Below, in pieces: positions 19,671 to 30,785 of a stretch of 64,000 bases of DNA. Every line of letters begins with the position of its first letter. Position 1 is the stretch's first letter. Under the pieces are notes generated by a model. That model saw nothing but the letters and a program-made list of their open reading frames with translations. It ran no database searches and was not told where the DNA came from. The translations under genes were made by a program, and so were the position numbers. Where the stretch lies: NCBI GenBank assembly GCA_963422465.1, contig OY730173.1, positions 620,001-684,000 on the forward strand. The letters are read 5' to 3'. The stretch comes from Lichina pygmaea (taxonomy: Eukaryota; Ascomycota; Lichinomycetes; Lichinales; Lichinaceae).

Positions 19671-22600
19671 AGTTCTTGGTTGGTTCCCACAAATTTTCCT
19701 CTTTGTCAAATCCTAACCACTTCACCAGGTACTCAGTCTTCCGTCTGTTTCTTCGACTATCCAGGATCCTTTTGACATTGTACTCTTCTTTGTCATCCTT
19801 GAAGTTCCATTCTGTCTCAATCTCTGCGTCGCTGGGTGCTGGTTCAAGCAGCAAGACATGGAATACTCAGTGTATCCTTGCTTTTTGTGGTAGTCTCAGT
19901 TGATAGTTGACCTTCCCAGTGCGCTTCTCAATTTTGAATAGTCTGATTCGTACGTGATCCAGCTTTTTGCTTGGTCACTTTGAGCACAGGTTTTTTGTTG
20001 ATAGGTAGACCTTATCCCCCCTTTCCAGGGTTGGTCCCTTCAACCTTTTGTTGTGTAATTGGTGGGCGGTGGTGTTCTGGGCACAGTCGATCATTGTTTT
20101 CATCATCTCGTGCATAGCAGCGAGTTTGCTAACATCAACAATATCGCCTCCTGCTGTTGCCTGCCATCGGGGGTTTCTTCCGTAGTTCGCAAAGAATGGT
20201 GTTGTCCCTGTCACACTATGTTGCTGGTTGTTGTACACAAACTGGGCTATTGGTAGCAGTTCCACCCAGTTATCCTGCTGGTGGTTGATGTAGTGTTGTA
20301 GATACTGCTCCATTGTCTGGTTTGTCCACTCAGTTTGTCTGTCAGTTTGTGGGTGGTAGGCTGTTGACATCCTTGTATCAATGCCAAGTTGCCTTGTCCA
20401 CGTGTTCCAGAATTTTGAGGTGAAGAGTTTGTCTTGATCTGAGATGATTGTTTTTGGTAGCCCTTGGTGGCTTACCAGCTCTCTGAGTAGGACACTCGCA
20501 AGTTTGTTCGCGGTTCCTGACTCTTTCCACAGGACCAGGTGGGCGTATTTGGTGAGCTTGTCAACAACCACCAAAATGCTATCATATACCACCTTTGTTG
20601 CTGGGTCTGTTGACTTTGGCAACTTGACCACAAAATCCATCGTGATAGTTTCCCATGGTGCCTCAGGTAGGTCTATTTGCTGTGCCTGCCCATAGGGCTT
20701 ATGTCTTGATGGCTTGTTCTTCGCACACTGTTCACAGTTGTGAATGAACTCTGTCACCTTGCGCTTCATTCTGTTGAAGTGGTAATTCCTTTGGATTTTC
20801 TCCAAGGTTTTATCTTGCCTGGGGTGTCTGTGCAAAGGCCTGTCATGGTGCCTCCAGATCACCTTCTCTTGTGCTCTTTCTGGCACAATTTCCTTTTTGT
20901 TTGCTGTCTTGTGGCCAAGGGTAAGGAGTGGACTCTTTGTTTCTGTTGTTGCCAGTTGGGGTTGGGCATAGACCAGAGTTTGTCCTTTTGTCACTAGGAT
21001 TGGGTGTTCCTCTGTTGTTTTCTCATCCATCAGGTCTGGTCACCTGCTGAGAGCGTCTGCTCGAGCATTTTCAGTGCTCTTCCGGTAGAGGATTTGGAAG
21101 TTGTATGATGCTAACAACTCTGCCCATCGAACTTGTTGTCAGTTTAGCTTCTTTGTTGTTGTGAAGTAAGCTAAGTTCTTGTGGTCTGAGTACATGTCTA
21201 CTGTGTATTTTGCCCCTTCCAAGTAAGGCCTCCATTCTTGGAATGTGTTGACGATTGCTAGTAACTCTTTGTCGTGAACATCGTACCTCAGTTCTGGGCC
21301 AGAGAACTTTCTTGATCGATACGTGACAGGGTGTAAGCGGTTGTTGGTGTCTGGTTGACACAAGCAGGATCCCAATGCTTGGTCTGAGGCATCAGTTTCC
21401 AGAATGATCCTCTTCTTGGGATCAAATGATGCCAAAATGGGTGTGGAGATGAATTTATCCTTCAACTCCTGGAAGGCCGCTTGTTGGCTCTCCCCCCACC
21501 TGAAAGATTTGTTCTTTCTGGTTAACTCTGTCAAGACTGCTGCTGTTCTTGAGTAGTCCTTGATGAATCGTCAGTAGAAGTTTGCAAATCCTAGGAAGGA
21601 TTGTACTTCTTTGAGGTTTTTGGGTGTTGGCCAGTCTTGTACTGCTGCTGTCTTTGTGTTGTCTATTCGGATTCCTTCTGTTGTCAGGATCAACCCCAAA
21701 TATTCCACTTCCTTTGTGTGGAAAACACTTTTATCAAGGTGTAACCTTATGCCTGCTTTCTGGAGTGCATGTAGGATTGTTTTGACATGCTGTTTATACT
21801 CCTCCAAGGTTCCATTGGTGTATACCAAGACATCATCAATATAAGCAGTGACAAATATGTCCAGGTATTGTCGGAGGACAGTGTTAATAAGTGATTGGAA
21901 TGTTGCCAGTGCATTCGTAAGGCTGAATGGCATCACAGTATACTCGTAGTGCCCGTACCTTGTACGAAAGGCTGTCTTCCATTCCTCGCTGTCTTTCATC
22001 CTAACCAGGTTGAAAGTGCCTTGAATGTTGAACTTGGTGAACTATTTGGCTCCTTGGATCCAGTCTTGGATTTCCAATATCAGTGGCAGCGGGTAACAGT
22101 TCTTCACTGTAATCACATTTAGCCACTGGTAATCAACACACAGTTGAAGTTTGCTGTCTTTCTTTAGCACAAACAATATTGGGTATCCAGCCGGTGATGT
22201 TGAAGGTCTTATGAACTCTTTCGCTAGGTTCTTGTCCAGGTAGTCTCTCAGGGCCTCAAGCTCTTTTGCTGACAGAGTGTAGATAGGGCTGTGTGTGGGT
22301 TTTTTTCTGTCTTCTAGTGGAATCTTGTGGTCCCACTCCTGATGTTCTGGTAGTGTCGTGATCACTGTTTCTTCGAACATCTCCTGGTATCTTTTATACT
22401 CACTTGGCAACTGCGGTGCCTGAGTCTTGCCCACGGTGTCTTGCGTGGTGCAAAGTTGTTGTGTTCGGGGTTTCATCCAGGCCACACAGGCCTGCCCGTG
22501 CTGGTGGTATTTCTTCCAGCGTGTCAGTGAGATTTCTTTAATCATCACCCCTGGTTCTGATGTGACCAGTGTCTTATCTGGAAAGACTAGTTGCCTTCTT

Positions 22601-22799
22601 CTCCAGTCAATCCTTGGGTTTTGTTTTTCCAACCACAGAAGTCTCAATATAACTTCATGTGGTATCCGGACCAAGTTGAATTCCTCTGTTCCGATTGTCA
22701 TGCCATGGACACTCAGTCTCAGACTCTTGGTCTTCTTCGTCACTTGTCCCTTGTCTTTGGAGAGTGGTGTTCTGTCCACTACTGTCAACTGGTAGGGGT
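19588..22799 (-). pseudogene. D1 pol: RT, RNase H, integrase, chromodomain
   Basis: Minus-strand order is the protease end (about 22799-22500), RT (about 22330-21571; the Y-I-D-D-V-L-V-Y active site near 21830), RNase H (21534-21139; the T-D-A-S-D-Q-A-L-G block), integrase (21030-19975, with H-x-H/C-x2-C and the D-K-L-T-K-Y-A-H block) and chromodomain (about 19830-19640). D2 matches throughout. Fossil with several breaks. Confidence 0.85.
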
Positions 22800-23073
22800 T
22801 GTCACGGTTCTGGCCCAGTTGCATATCTGGCACAAGTCACGCACCTTGCCGGGAAGTTCCATCTGCACTGTTGCCTGTTTGCTCCGCCGTTGCCTGATCC
22901 CCTGCCTATAAGAACTTCTCCTGCTCCCCCAGCTTCTTCTCTTCCTTTCTCTTTTTCTTCCTTCCTCGTCTTTCGTCTTGTACATCAATCCAAGTCTCAA
23001 GTCTCAAGCCAAGTCAGGTCACGGTTACCGAATCAGTTAGGCTTGAGTTCTGCTCTGCCATTGCCTCGTCACA
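22800..23073 (+). repeat. 5' LTR of B1 (274 bp)
   Basis: It has TGTCACGG...CGTCACA termini and a TATA-like CCTATAAG at 22905-22912. It contains one copy of the 79-bp unit that is doubled in B2. GTCTTTCG (22968-22975) is partly complementary to the bases just inside the LTR (CTACAAAAGACC), a weaker sign of self-priming than in A and D. Confidence 0.9.
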
Positions 23074-23131
23074 CTACAAAAGACCTACCCAACCATAACA
23101 CACTTCACCAAGCCACGTTCACGTCCTTGTC

Positions 23132-24015
23132 ATGTCTCAACAACCAGACCAAGCCATGCCAGTTGCTGGAAATGACGAGTTCCTTCGCAACATGTTTGCA
23201 GAGTTCATGCGAATTCAAGCTACTAACACTACTCCCAAGTCCAAGTCCGAACGCACTGCTGACCCACAGATCTTCAGTGGCAATGGCGGAAACACGGAAA
23301 TCACGCATGAGAAGCTTGAGAGCTTCATCATGTCACTGTCACTCAAGATGACACTCAACACTGACCGGTACCCCACGGAAACATCGCGGATTGCGTACGT
23401 CTTTTCACGCACGACTGGCACTGCGCAGTCCTACATCTCAGCTAAGATCACGGCTGGCCAGTACATTGACTGGCACGACATCGTCCAAGATCTCCGGAAC
23501 GCCTTCTCCGACCCAGACCCAGAGTTCCTAGCTCAGAGGAAGCTCATCACCTTACGTCAGGCCAACCGTTCCTTTGCCAAGTTCTTCACAGAGTTCAATC
23601 GGTATGCTCCACGCACAGGCTTCAACAACAAGGCCTTGAAGTGCCATCTTCGATGCGCTGTCTCTGAAGAGCTTGCCAAGCAGCTTGTCAGCATCAACCT
23701 CAAGGACATCAGCTATCAGAAGCTTGTTGAGGAATGCCAGCTGCAGGACAACCAGTTGCGTGCCACTTCTGCCAACTCTCACCGTCCACGTCAAGCACCT
23801 CCCACCCAAGCCTCAGTTCCACGGTCAGGAGCTTCAGTTCTGCGTCCAGGGTTCATCAAGCCAGCCTTCACGCCACAGCCACCAAGTCCTACCATGGATC
23901 TCAGCCACTCTAAGCTGACGCCAGAAGAGTGAGAACATCGCCAAAGCAAAGGTCTCTACTTCTACTGTGGGAACCAGGGTCACGTCTCAACCTTCTGTCC
24001 AGCGAAAAGCATGCC
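23132..24015 (+). pseudogene. B1 gag
   Basis: It starts M-S-Q-Q-P-D-Q, has a capsid-like domain of about 200 residues (F-S-G-N-G-G-N motif, then L-R-N-A-F-S-D-P-D-P), a proline-rich tail and a zinc-knuckle-like Y-C-G-N-Q-G-H...C near 23955-24000. Same plan as gag of many ascomycete Ty3 elements. Fossil. Confidence 0.85.
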
Positions 24016-24159
24016 TGTTGTTGCCACCACCACGACCACCACCAAGTCTGCCACTGTTGAGACTACTCCAGAGTCGGAAAACGAGTAGTCCTTGGTCATC
24101 GTCGCGCCCAAGGACATGAAAAGGATCTCCATGTTGGCTATCTGTCTCCAGACCAGCGA

Positions 24160-27100
24160 TTGGACAGCAAGTGCTTGTTTCTTCCTTGTATCCTAGATGG
24201 GAAATTCAAGTGCAATGCTCTTATTGACTCTGGCTGTTCAGCATTTGGCTGCATTGGTGCTTCCTTTGCGCAATCTCTTCACCAAGAACCTCTCCCCTAC
24301 CCACGCACATTGCGATCGTTCGATGGCAAGACGTCACAAACCACGCATCTCGCCAAGACAATCATGACCACAGCACATGGCGTGCACCAGGAGGAAGTCT
24401 CTCTCTTTGTGTCTCCTGGTCTTCACTATGATGTGATTCTGGGGATGCCATGGCTCCAGAAGCACGGGCCACACATTGATTGGACAAACACCTCAATCAT
24501 GTTCAAGTCAGATCACTGCTGATCCGCATGCCTCAAGTCAAACAATGGCTATCCAATCTCTTTGGATCTTGAAGCCAAGATGTCTGCTGGAAAGCCTCAG
24601 GATCCCAAGCCCCTTTCTGCCACGCCAATCCCCATCAATGCTGCCGCATTTTCTCTCCTTGCTGCCAAGCCAGATCACCAGGTGTTCAGTGTTTCTCTGA
24701 GAGACATTGAGCAGGCGTTGAAGCCAAAGAAGTGCGTGGATCCTGCCACACTTCTCCCTGCTCAGTACCACAAGTTCCTGGACGTCTTCAGCAAGGATGA
24801 CGCTGACAAGCTTCCTCCTCTACGCCCAGGAGTTGACCACGAGATCAAGATGGAACCAGGAACCCAGGCACCCTCTGGACCTCTGTACGGCATGAGCAGA
24901 GAAGAACTTGAAGTTCTCAAGAAGTACCTGACAGAGAACCTGAACAAGGGCTTCATTCGAGCATCTTCATCACCTGCTGCTGCACCAGTCCTCTTTGTCA
25001 AGAAGCCAGGAGGTGGATTGTGTTTCTGTGTAGACTACAGAGCACTCAACGCCATCACCATCAAGAACTGTTACCCCCTACCACTGATCCGGGAGATGTT
25101 GGACCAGCTTTGCAAAGCTGTGTGGTACACCAAGCTTGACATTGTTGGTGCCTTCAACCGTATCCGGATGAAGGAAGGTGAAGAATGGAAGACTGCGTTC
25201 CGCACACACTCAGGCCTCTACGAATACCTTGTCATGCCCTTTGGTCTTGCCAATACTCCAAGCATGTTCCAGAACTACATCAATGATGTTTTGGGACCTG
25301 ACATCCTTGACGTCTTTGGCACTGCCTATGTGGATGACATCCTTGTCTACAGTCAGACACTCAAGGAACACCGGAAGCACGTCAAGCTTGTTCTCAGTCG
25401 ACTACGAGACGCAAGCCTGCAAGTTGACATCTCCAAGTGTGACTTTGAAGTGCATCAAGTCAAGTACCTTGGCCTCATCATTCAGTCTACCACTGAAGAT
25501 GGCCGACCCAGATCTGTGAGCATGGACCCAGCCAAGACTGACGCCATCAAGGAGTGGAATCCTCCTGCCAGTCTCAAGGAAGTGCAGAGCTTCATTGCCT
25601 TTGCAAACTTCTACCGCCAGTTCATCAAAGACTTTGCCAAGCTTGCATCCCCGCTCACAGCTCTGACCAAGAAGAATGTTGCCTTCAAGTGGGAAACCCC
25701 AGAGCAGCGCTTGTTTGAAAGCATCAAGAAGGCGTTCAGCACTGCACCCATCCTGCAGCACTTTGATCCGGAGAAGGAGTGTGTTGTTGAGACTGACGCT
25801 TCTGACTACGTCTCTGGTGCTGTCCTGTCACAGCCAGATCATGAAGCAGTTCTACACCCTGTTGCCTTCTTATCACGCCGCCACCTGCCAGCAGAATGCA
25901 ACTACAAGATCTACGACAAAGAGTTGCTGGCAATTGTCCGTGCCTTTGAAGAATGGCGAGCAGAGCTTGAAGGATCTCCAGAACCTGTCAAAGTGATCTC
26001 TGATCACAAGAACTTGGAGTACTTCATGTCGTCAAAGCGCCTTTCCCGCCGTCAAGCCTGTTGGAGCGAGTTCTTGTCACGCTTCAATTTCAAGATCAGC
26101 TACCATCCAGGCAGTCAGTGCAAGGCTGACGCCCTCACTCGACGTTCCCAAGACCTTCTGTGAGACAGTGATCCCTGTCAAGACTTCAGGGAGCAAGTCG
26201 TCCTCAAGCCCAAGAATCTTGCACATTCAGAGGTTCAAGTCAAGCCCATCCAGATCCTGAGACGTTCAGAAGCTGCACCAGTTGACACTGAACCTGATGC
26301 TACACCTCTTTCAGACATCATCCAAGCTGCCTATAACAACCTTGCTGAAGGTGATCCAGTGGCAACAGTGTCACAGATGCTAAGGGATGGTGTCAGGCAC
26401 AGTCGAGAAGTGTCTCTCTCAGACTGCAGCTTGGAAAATGACTGTCTCTTCTACAAGAACTGACTCTGGATCCCTGAGAACGATGAGCTACGCCTACGCC
26501 TGTTCCAAGAAGCCCATGACCAAGCAATGGCTGGCCACACTGGGATTGCCAAGACCCACAATCTTCTGTCTCGTTGGTACTATTGGCCAAAGATGGTGAA
26601 CATCATACAGCAGTACATCAGGAATTGTCATGTCTGCTCTCAAGCAAAGCCTGCCCGTGATCGCCAAGGAGAGCTGCTGTCTCTTCCCATGCCTCAGCAA
26701 TGTTGGCAGGATCTGGCTATGGATTTCATTACTGACTTGCCCAAGTCAAGAGATACCTGCTTCCCTGGTGCCAAGCACATCTGGGTCATCACTGACCGTC
26801 TCACCAAAGAACATCACTTTGTGCTATGTGCTGAGATGACAACCTCGCATCTTGTCCGGATGTTCATCCAGTTTGTTGTCCGTACCCATGGCTTACCCAG
26901 GAGCATTGTCTCAGACAGAGGAGGTCAGTTTGTCAGCTCATTCTGGAAAGCACTCTGTGCCCATCTTGATGTCATGCTACGACTATCCTCAGGACACCAC
27001 CCAGAGACAGATGGTCAGACAGAACAAGAGAATCAGGAGCTTGAACGCTACCTGAGATCCTATGTCAACTATCTCCAAGATGACTGGGTCCAATGGCTTC

Positions 27101-27770
27101 CTCTGGCAGAGTTCACGCAGAACAACTCCCAGTCTGATTCCTCTGGCATGTCACTGTTCTTCGCCAACAAAGAGTTCCATCCATGGCTCAGCATCACACC
27201 CACGAGTGAAGCCTGCAACCAAGATGCTATGGAAATCTCTGGAGAAATGACGCAGATTCTGGAACAGTTGCAAGCGGAACTCCGACTATCCCAGGAAGCT
27301 CAAGCTCACACCGCCAATTTGCATCGAGTCCTGTCACCGTCCTATCAAACTGGAGATCTTGTTTGGCTGAATACCAAGAACATCAGGACACGCCGCCCAT
27401 GCAAAAAGCTTGACGACAAGTGGATTGGACCATTCAAGGTGTTGAAGACAGTCGGAAGCTGTGCCTGCCATCTGGAGCTTCCACACACTCTCAAGATCCA
27501 CCCTGTCTTTCATGTTTCCCTTCTACGTCTGACACCTGCTAATCCTATCCCTGGCCAATCAAATGAACACCCTGGCCCTGTCATTGGTCAAGACACAGAT
27601 GAAGAGTTCCAGGTTGAAGAAATCCTTGACTCCAAGCCAGCAACGTCTTGACAGAAGTTCAAGTACCTGGTCAAATGGTCCGGATGGCCAATTGAAGATG
27701 CCACTGAAGAGCCTATTGAGCATCTTGACAACGCCAAAGACGCCATCTACAACTTCCATGAGAAATACCC
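24160..27770 (+). pseudogene. B1 protease, RT, RNase H, integrase, chromodomain
   Basis: Protease (24160-24522; D-S-G-C-S-A active site near 24220, D-V-I-L-G-M-P-W), RT (about 24860-25500; Y-V-D-D-I-L-V-Y near 25330), RNase H (about 25700-26130; E-T-D-A-S-D-Y), integrase (26527-27500; H-T-G-I, C-x2-C, then D-R-G-G-Q-F) and chromodomain (about 27595-27770, K-Y-L-V-K-W). Order and motifs are those of chromoviruses. Fossil, broken a few times. Confidence 0.85.
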
Positions 27771-27834
27771 AAGGAAACCACAGCCACGGAACTACGCCCA
27801 CGAGCGGCCTGAGGCTCACAGGAGTTCGTGATGT

Positions 27835-27849
27835 GAAGGAGGGGGGTAA
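27835..27849 (+). other. Polypurine tract of B1
   Basis: GAAGGAGGGGGGTAA precedes the 3' LTR; the same tract precedes the 3' LTR of B2 (37616-37630). Confidence 0.8.
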
Positions 27850-28123
27850 TGTCACAGTTCTGGCCCAGTTGCATATCTGGCACAAGTCACACACCTTGCC
27901 GGGAAGTTCCATCTGCACTGTTGCCTGTTTGCTCCGCCGTTGCCTGATCCCCTGCCTATAAGAACTTCTCCTGCTCCCCCAGCTTCTTCTCTTCCTTTCT
28001 CTTTTTCTTCCTTCCTCGTCTTTCGTCTTGTACATCAATCCAAGTCTCAAGTCTCAAGCCAAGTCAGGTCACGGTTACCGAATCAGTTAGGCTCGAGTTC
28101 TGCTCTGCCATTGCCTCGTCACA
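27850..28123 (+). repeat. 3' LTR of B1 (274 bp)
   Basis: TGTCACAG...CGTCACA; about three differences from the 5' LTR. Followed by the duplicated GGGGT. Confidence 0.9.
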
Positions 28124-28128
28124 GGGGT

Positions 28129-29721
28129 CTTTCTTGCCTTGGACTGGAACCTTGTTTCTTCTGGCAAAGCTTTCTGACATGAAGTTGCCAGTCACACCAG
28201 AGTTGATCATGGCCTTAGCCAACCACCCATTGACTCTGATCTTGATGTGAAAGTGCAGGCTGCAGGCTGTTGCGTCAAGGCTTGGCTTGACTCCTTCCTC
28301 CCAGGGTGTTGTCTTGCCTGCTCTTCCGACCCCAGTTTTGAAGAGTGCTGCTAGTTTTTTGAGCCGCCTAGGCCCTGGGCCTGACGCTCTACCGCGTGTT
28401 GTTTGCATCGTGTGGTGGTGTATTGTTCCCCCAGGTCTTGGTTGCAATCATCAGCAATGTCTCTGACCTGTATGATGCTGAGGGTATTGTTGACCCATTG
28501 TGGCACTTGCGCCTCCCCTATTTCCGATAGGGTTGTGTCCTGTTGTTGAAGGACAGTTTTGTTGGGAACTGGTGGTGGCTGGGGTTCCTTGTTGTTGACC
28601 TGTTCCTCTATATAGCCGGTTGTGTCAAACTCGGAGATCAGGTCGTCCTCCCAGTGGATTCTGTTGACCTTTCTTCAGACCTTGTCAAGGTGGTCCAATG
28701 TTTCTTGGAGCATGTTCTCAAGTTTTTCAGCGTGTTGTCAGAGGTTGTCCTTCTCTCTGAGGAGTGCTGCCTCAGGGTGATTGTGGGGCAGTGTGCCTTG
28801 GGGAGCCCTCTGGGGCTCCTCCATCTCCCTGCCTTTCCAGGCACTCGTGGTGTTCAACTGCTTCCCTTTGCCCTTCTTGTTCTTCTTCTTGCTCCTGCAG
28901 TTCACCGCAAGGTGGCCCACTTTCTGACAGTTGTAACACTTCCGTGTCTCCTTCTTTTGTGGTTCCACTGCATTGATTTCCATAGGTACCAAGCTGTAGT
29001 TATCTTTGGCAGGTGTTGGCTTTTTCTTCACCCATGGTTTCGTCTGCTTGCCTTGCTTCTCAAGCTCTCTCTTGAACTGTCAGTTGTTGATGCGAGCTGC
29101 AGTCTTGATCATTTCGTAGAGCTTGGTTGGTTGGTCTCCTCACGCAATGTTATCCTTGACTTGTTCCTTGAGGCCTTGGTAGAATAGTGCTGTTAGTGCA
29201 CTGTCCCCCCACTGAGTCCTCACTGCTAGTTGTTGGAACTTCACCGTGAATTCTGATACTGATCCAGTTTGCCGCAGTGCTTGGAGCTTTCATTCCACAT
29301 CCCTTTCCTCATCAAGGATCCCAAACATCTTCCTCATGGCTGTCTTAAAGGTTTTCAAGCTTCCCATGACCTGTCAGGTATTATCTTCTTGCTCCTTGGG
29401 GTCTGCCTGATTGTCTAGGTAATCTCTTAAGTAGATGTTGAACCAAGCGAAGGCTGGTCCTTCCAGGTAGGAGGCTGCAAACAGCACCTTCTCCTGGTCT
29501 GTCGGGAACTGGGCTGTGTTGAACCCATAGTAGAGCTCCAGCTGTGAGAAGAACAACTCCAGTCCTCCCCTGGATCCATCATACCTCTTCGGGGCACCTA
29601 CCTTCAAGGGCTTCAGGGGTAGGTTAACAATAGGTGCCACCTGGGCAGCCTGGGCCTGAGCCGCCTGAGCAGCTTGGGCTTGGACTGCCTGAGAAGGGGT
29701 AGGGCTTCGTGGATCCACCAT
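28129..29721 (-). pseudogene. D1 gag and start of protease
   Basis: Gag starts at 29721 (M-V-D-P-R-S-P-T-P-S-Q, as in D2) and contains the capsid-like block K-R-Y-D-G-S-R-G-G-L (about 29590) and a CCHC knuckle, C-Y-N-C-Q-K-V-G-H...C, near 28910-28950. The protease start (about 28330-28129) is cut by B1. Fossil with several breaks. Confidence 0.85.
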
Positions 29722-29759
29722 CGTATCAAGTCAGTGTCCTGTATGTTAGAGGCTGAAAC

Positions 29760-30116
29760 TGTTACGGGCCGGGCCGGGTTCACACAGAAGGCAGCTCGGT
29801 CTGTTGCTTCGCAGGGCAGATTCTAGACAGGGACTCGGTAGAGGAATAGACAGGTGGGGTAACTCTCCTGTGCTATTGTCTCAGTACGATGGGTTTGTAT
29901 TGTGTGTTCAGCCTGGAGAGCTAATCCCTCCGGGCTCTTTGGGGGGTCTTTATACAGATGCCCCAAGGGGGGGGGTCTCCTCAAGGGGTATCATCCTTTT
30001 GCGTAGACAAGCTCCTCGCTTAGCTCCTGCTCGTCCACCGGATTGGTCGGATGTTGTTCCGCATGACTAACACTCCTCCCTCGCTTACCTGGGCTGTTCC
30101 GGCCTAGGCCTTAACA
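29760..30116 (-). repeat. 5' LTR of D1 (357 bp)
   Basis: Same ends as 18680-19036. Next to it on the inner side is GTTTCAGCCT (minus strand), complementary over eight bases to AGGCTGAA in the LTR just past the TATA region, again a self-priming layout. Confidence 0.9.
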
Positions 30117-30121
30117 CTATC

Positions 30122-30635
30122 ACACAGCCCTTAGGCACTGGAGTGGCGATGTCTCCTTGTACGACCACTCTTCTTCTTTAACAGGTGGTCTGTGTTTGAT
30201 TAACAACACCGCAGTGCCAAGGCCACTCCCCCCCTAGCAGATCCTCACGTGTTAGCTGGAGACTCTGCTAGGAGGGTGACGTGACAAGAACTCCTCTCGA
30301 CTACTCCAGAGGTTCCCTATCAGACACCTAGACTTCACATCCACCAGCTGTGGGGCTGGCTTTGGGCTGTAGTGTACACGGTAGTCGTCTGTCAGGTGGT
30401 TTTTATCTCCCAAGCTTTGTCGCAGTCCTCTGTTCTGCTGTAGCTGTTTCACAGGGGTGTCCAGGGTGCCTGCGCGACACCTCTGGTGGCCTGTCACTCC
30501 GCAACACCAGCAGCTCAACTGGTGACTTGATTAGCTCTCAGTGCAGTGACTACGAGCAGCCTGGGAAGCCGCCTGCCATTGACTGCCCCGAGGTTCCCAG
30601 CCTGCACCACGTGGAGGTTCGAGTTGTTGCAGGCT
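30122..30635 (-). other. W module, copy 3, distal part
   Basis: It aligns with 13965-14478 of copy 2 and ends at the same base, next to the C3 target duplication at 30636. Together with 18076-18679 it makes 1118 bases, the same length as copy 2. Confidence 0.8.
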
Positions 30636-30648
30636 GCTTAGTTGGAAT

Positions 30649-30785
30649 AAGCTGCCCAGGAAAATCTAGTCTTGGGGTCTGGTCCCAGGACTAGATTATT
30701 ACTGCTGGGAAACCAGGTGACTCCTCTCTCTCTGGCACCACTTCACAGACTGGAAACAGTTAACCTGTGCCAAGCAAGCTCCACC
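30649..30785 (+). other. L1a 5' UTR, second part
   Basis: It continues the 5' UTR after C3 and matches 55870-55729 of L1d. The start codon at 30786 is preceded by CCACC, a good fungal start context. Confidence 0.8.

Larger units (their letters stand above)
22800..28123 (+). mobile_element. Ty3/gypsy chromovirus B1, both LTRs present
   Basis: A GGGGT duplication at 22795-22799 and 28124-28128 brackets two 274-bp LTRs that differ at only about three sites, so this is a young insertion, in the protease region of D1. Plus-strand order: gag, protease, RT, RNase H, integrase, chromodomain, polypurine tract. Gag-pol is broken at about four places. CpGs are largely kept. No opposite-strand cysteine-rich ORF exists: the chromodomain runs almost directly into the polypurine tract and LTR. 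Confidence 0.9.
18680..30116 (-). mobile_element. Ty3/gypsy chromovirus D1, holding B1
   Basis: It has a 5-bp duplication CTATC at 18675-18679 and 30117-30121, and two 357-bp LTRs (18680-19036, 29760-30116) differing at about a dozen sites, all transitions. The net length without B1 is about 6.1 kb. Minus-strand order: gag 29721-28440, protease (split by B1), RT, RNase H, integrase, chromodomain, then the opposite-strand ORF. It is broken in roughly ten places; moderately old, but younger than D3. Confidence 0.9.
16724..30635 (-). mobile_element. Composite retroposon C3 (W + L2 3' fragment), holding D1
   Basis: A 13-bp duplication, GCTTAGTTGGAAT, at 16711-16723 and 30636-30648 brackets this chimera in the 5' UTR of L1a. 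Minus-strand order is W (30635-30122, then 18679-18076 after D1) and then a truncated LINE (18075-16724). The LINE part is not L1 but a clearly diverged relative, L2, so W has joined two LINE lineages. Confidence 0.85.

Noticed and set aside
22695-23351. Long plus-strand frames across the B LTR (also 27563-27961, 32177-32710 and 37365-37982)
   Set aside because: These run through LTR and unrelated flanks, contain no domain, and exist because the LTR lacks stops in one frame.
28543-29187. A 214-codon plus-strand frame
   Set aside because: Complement of the D1 gag region; leucine/valine-rich shadow of the CCHC region.
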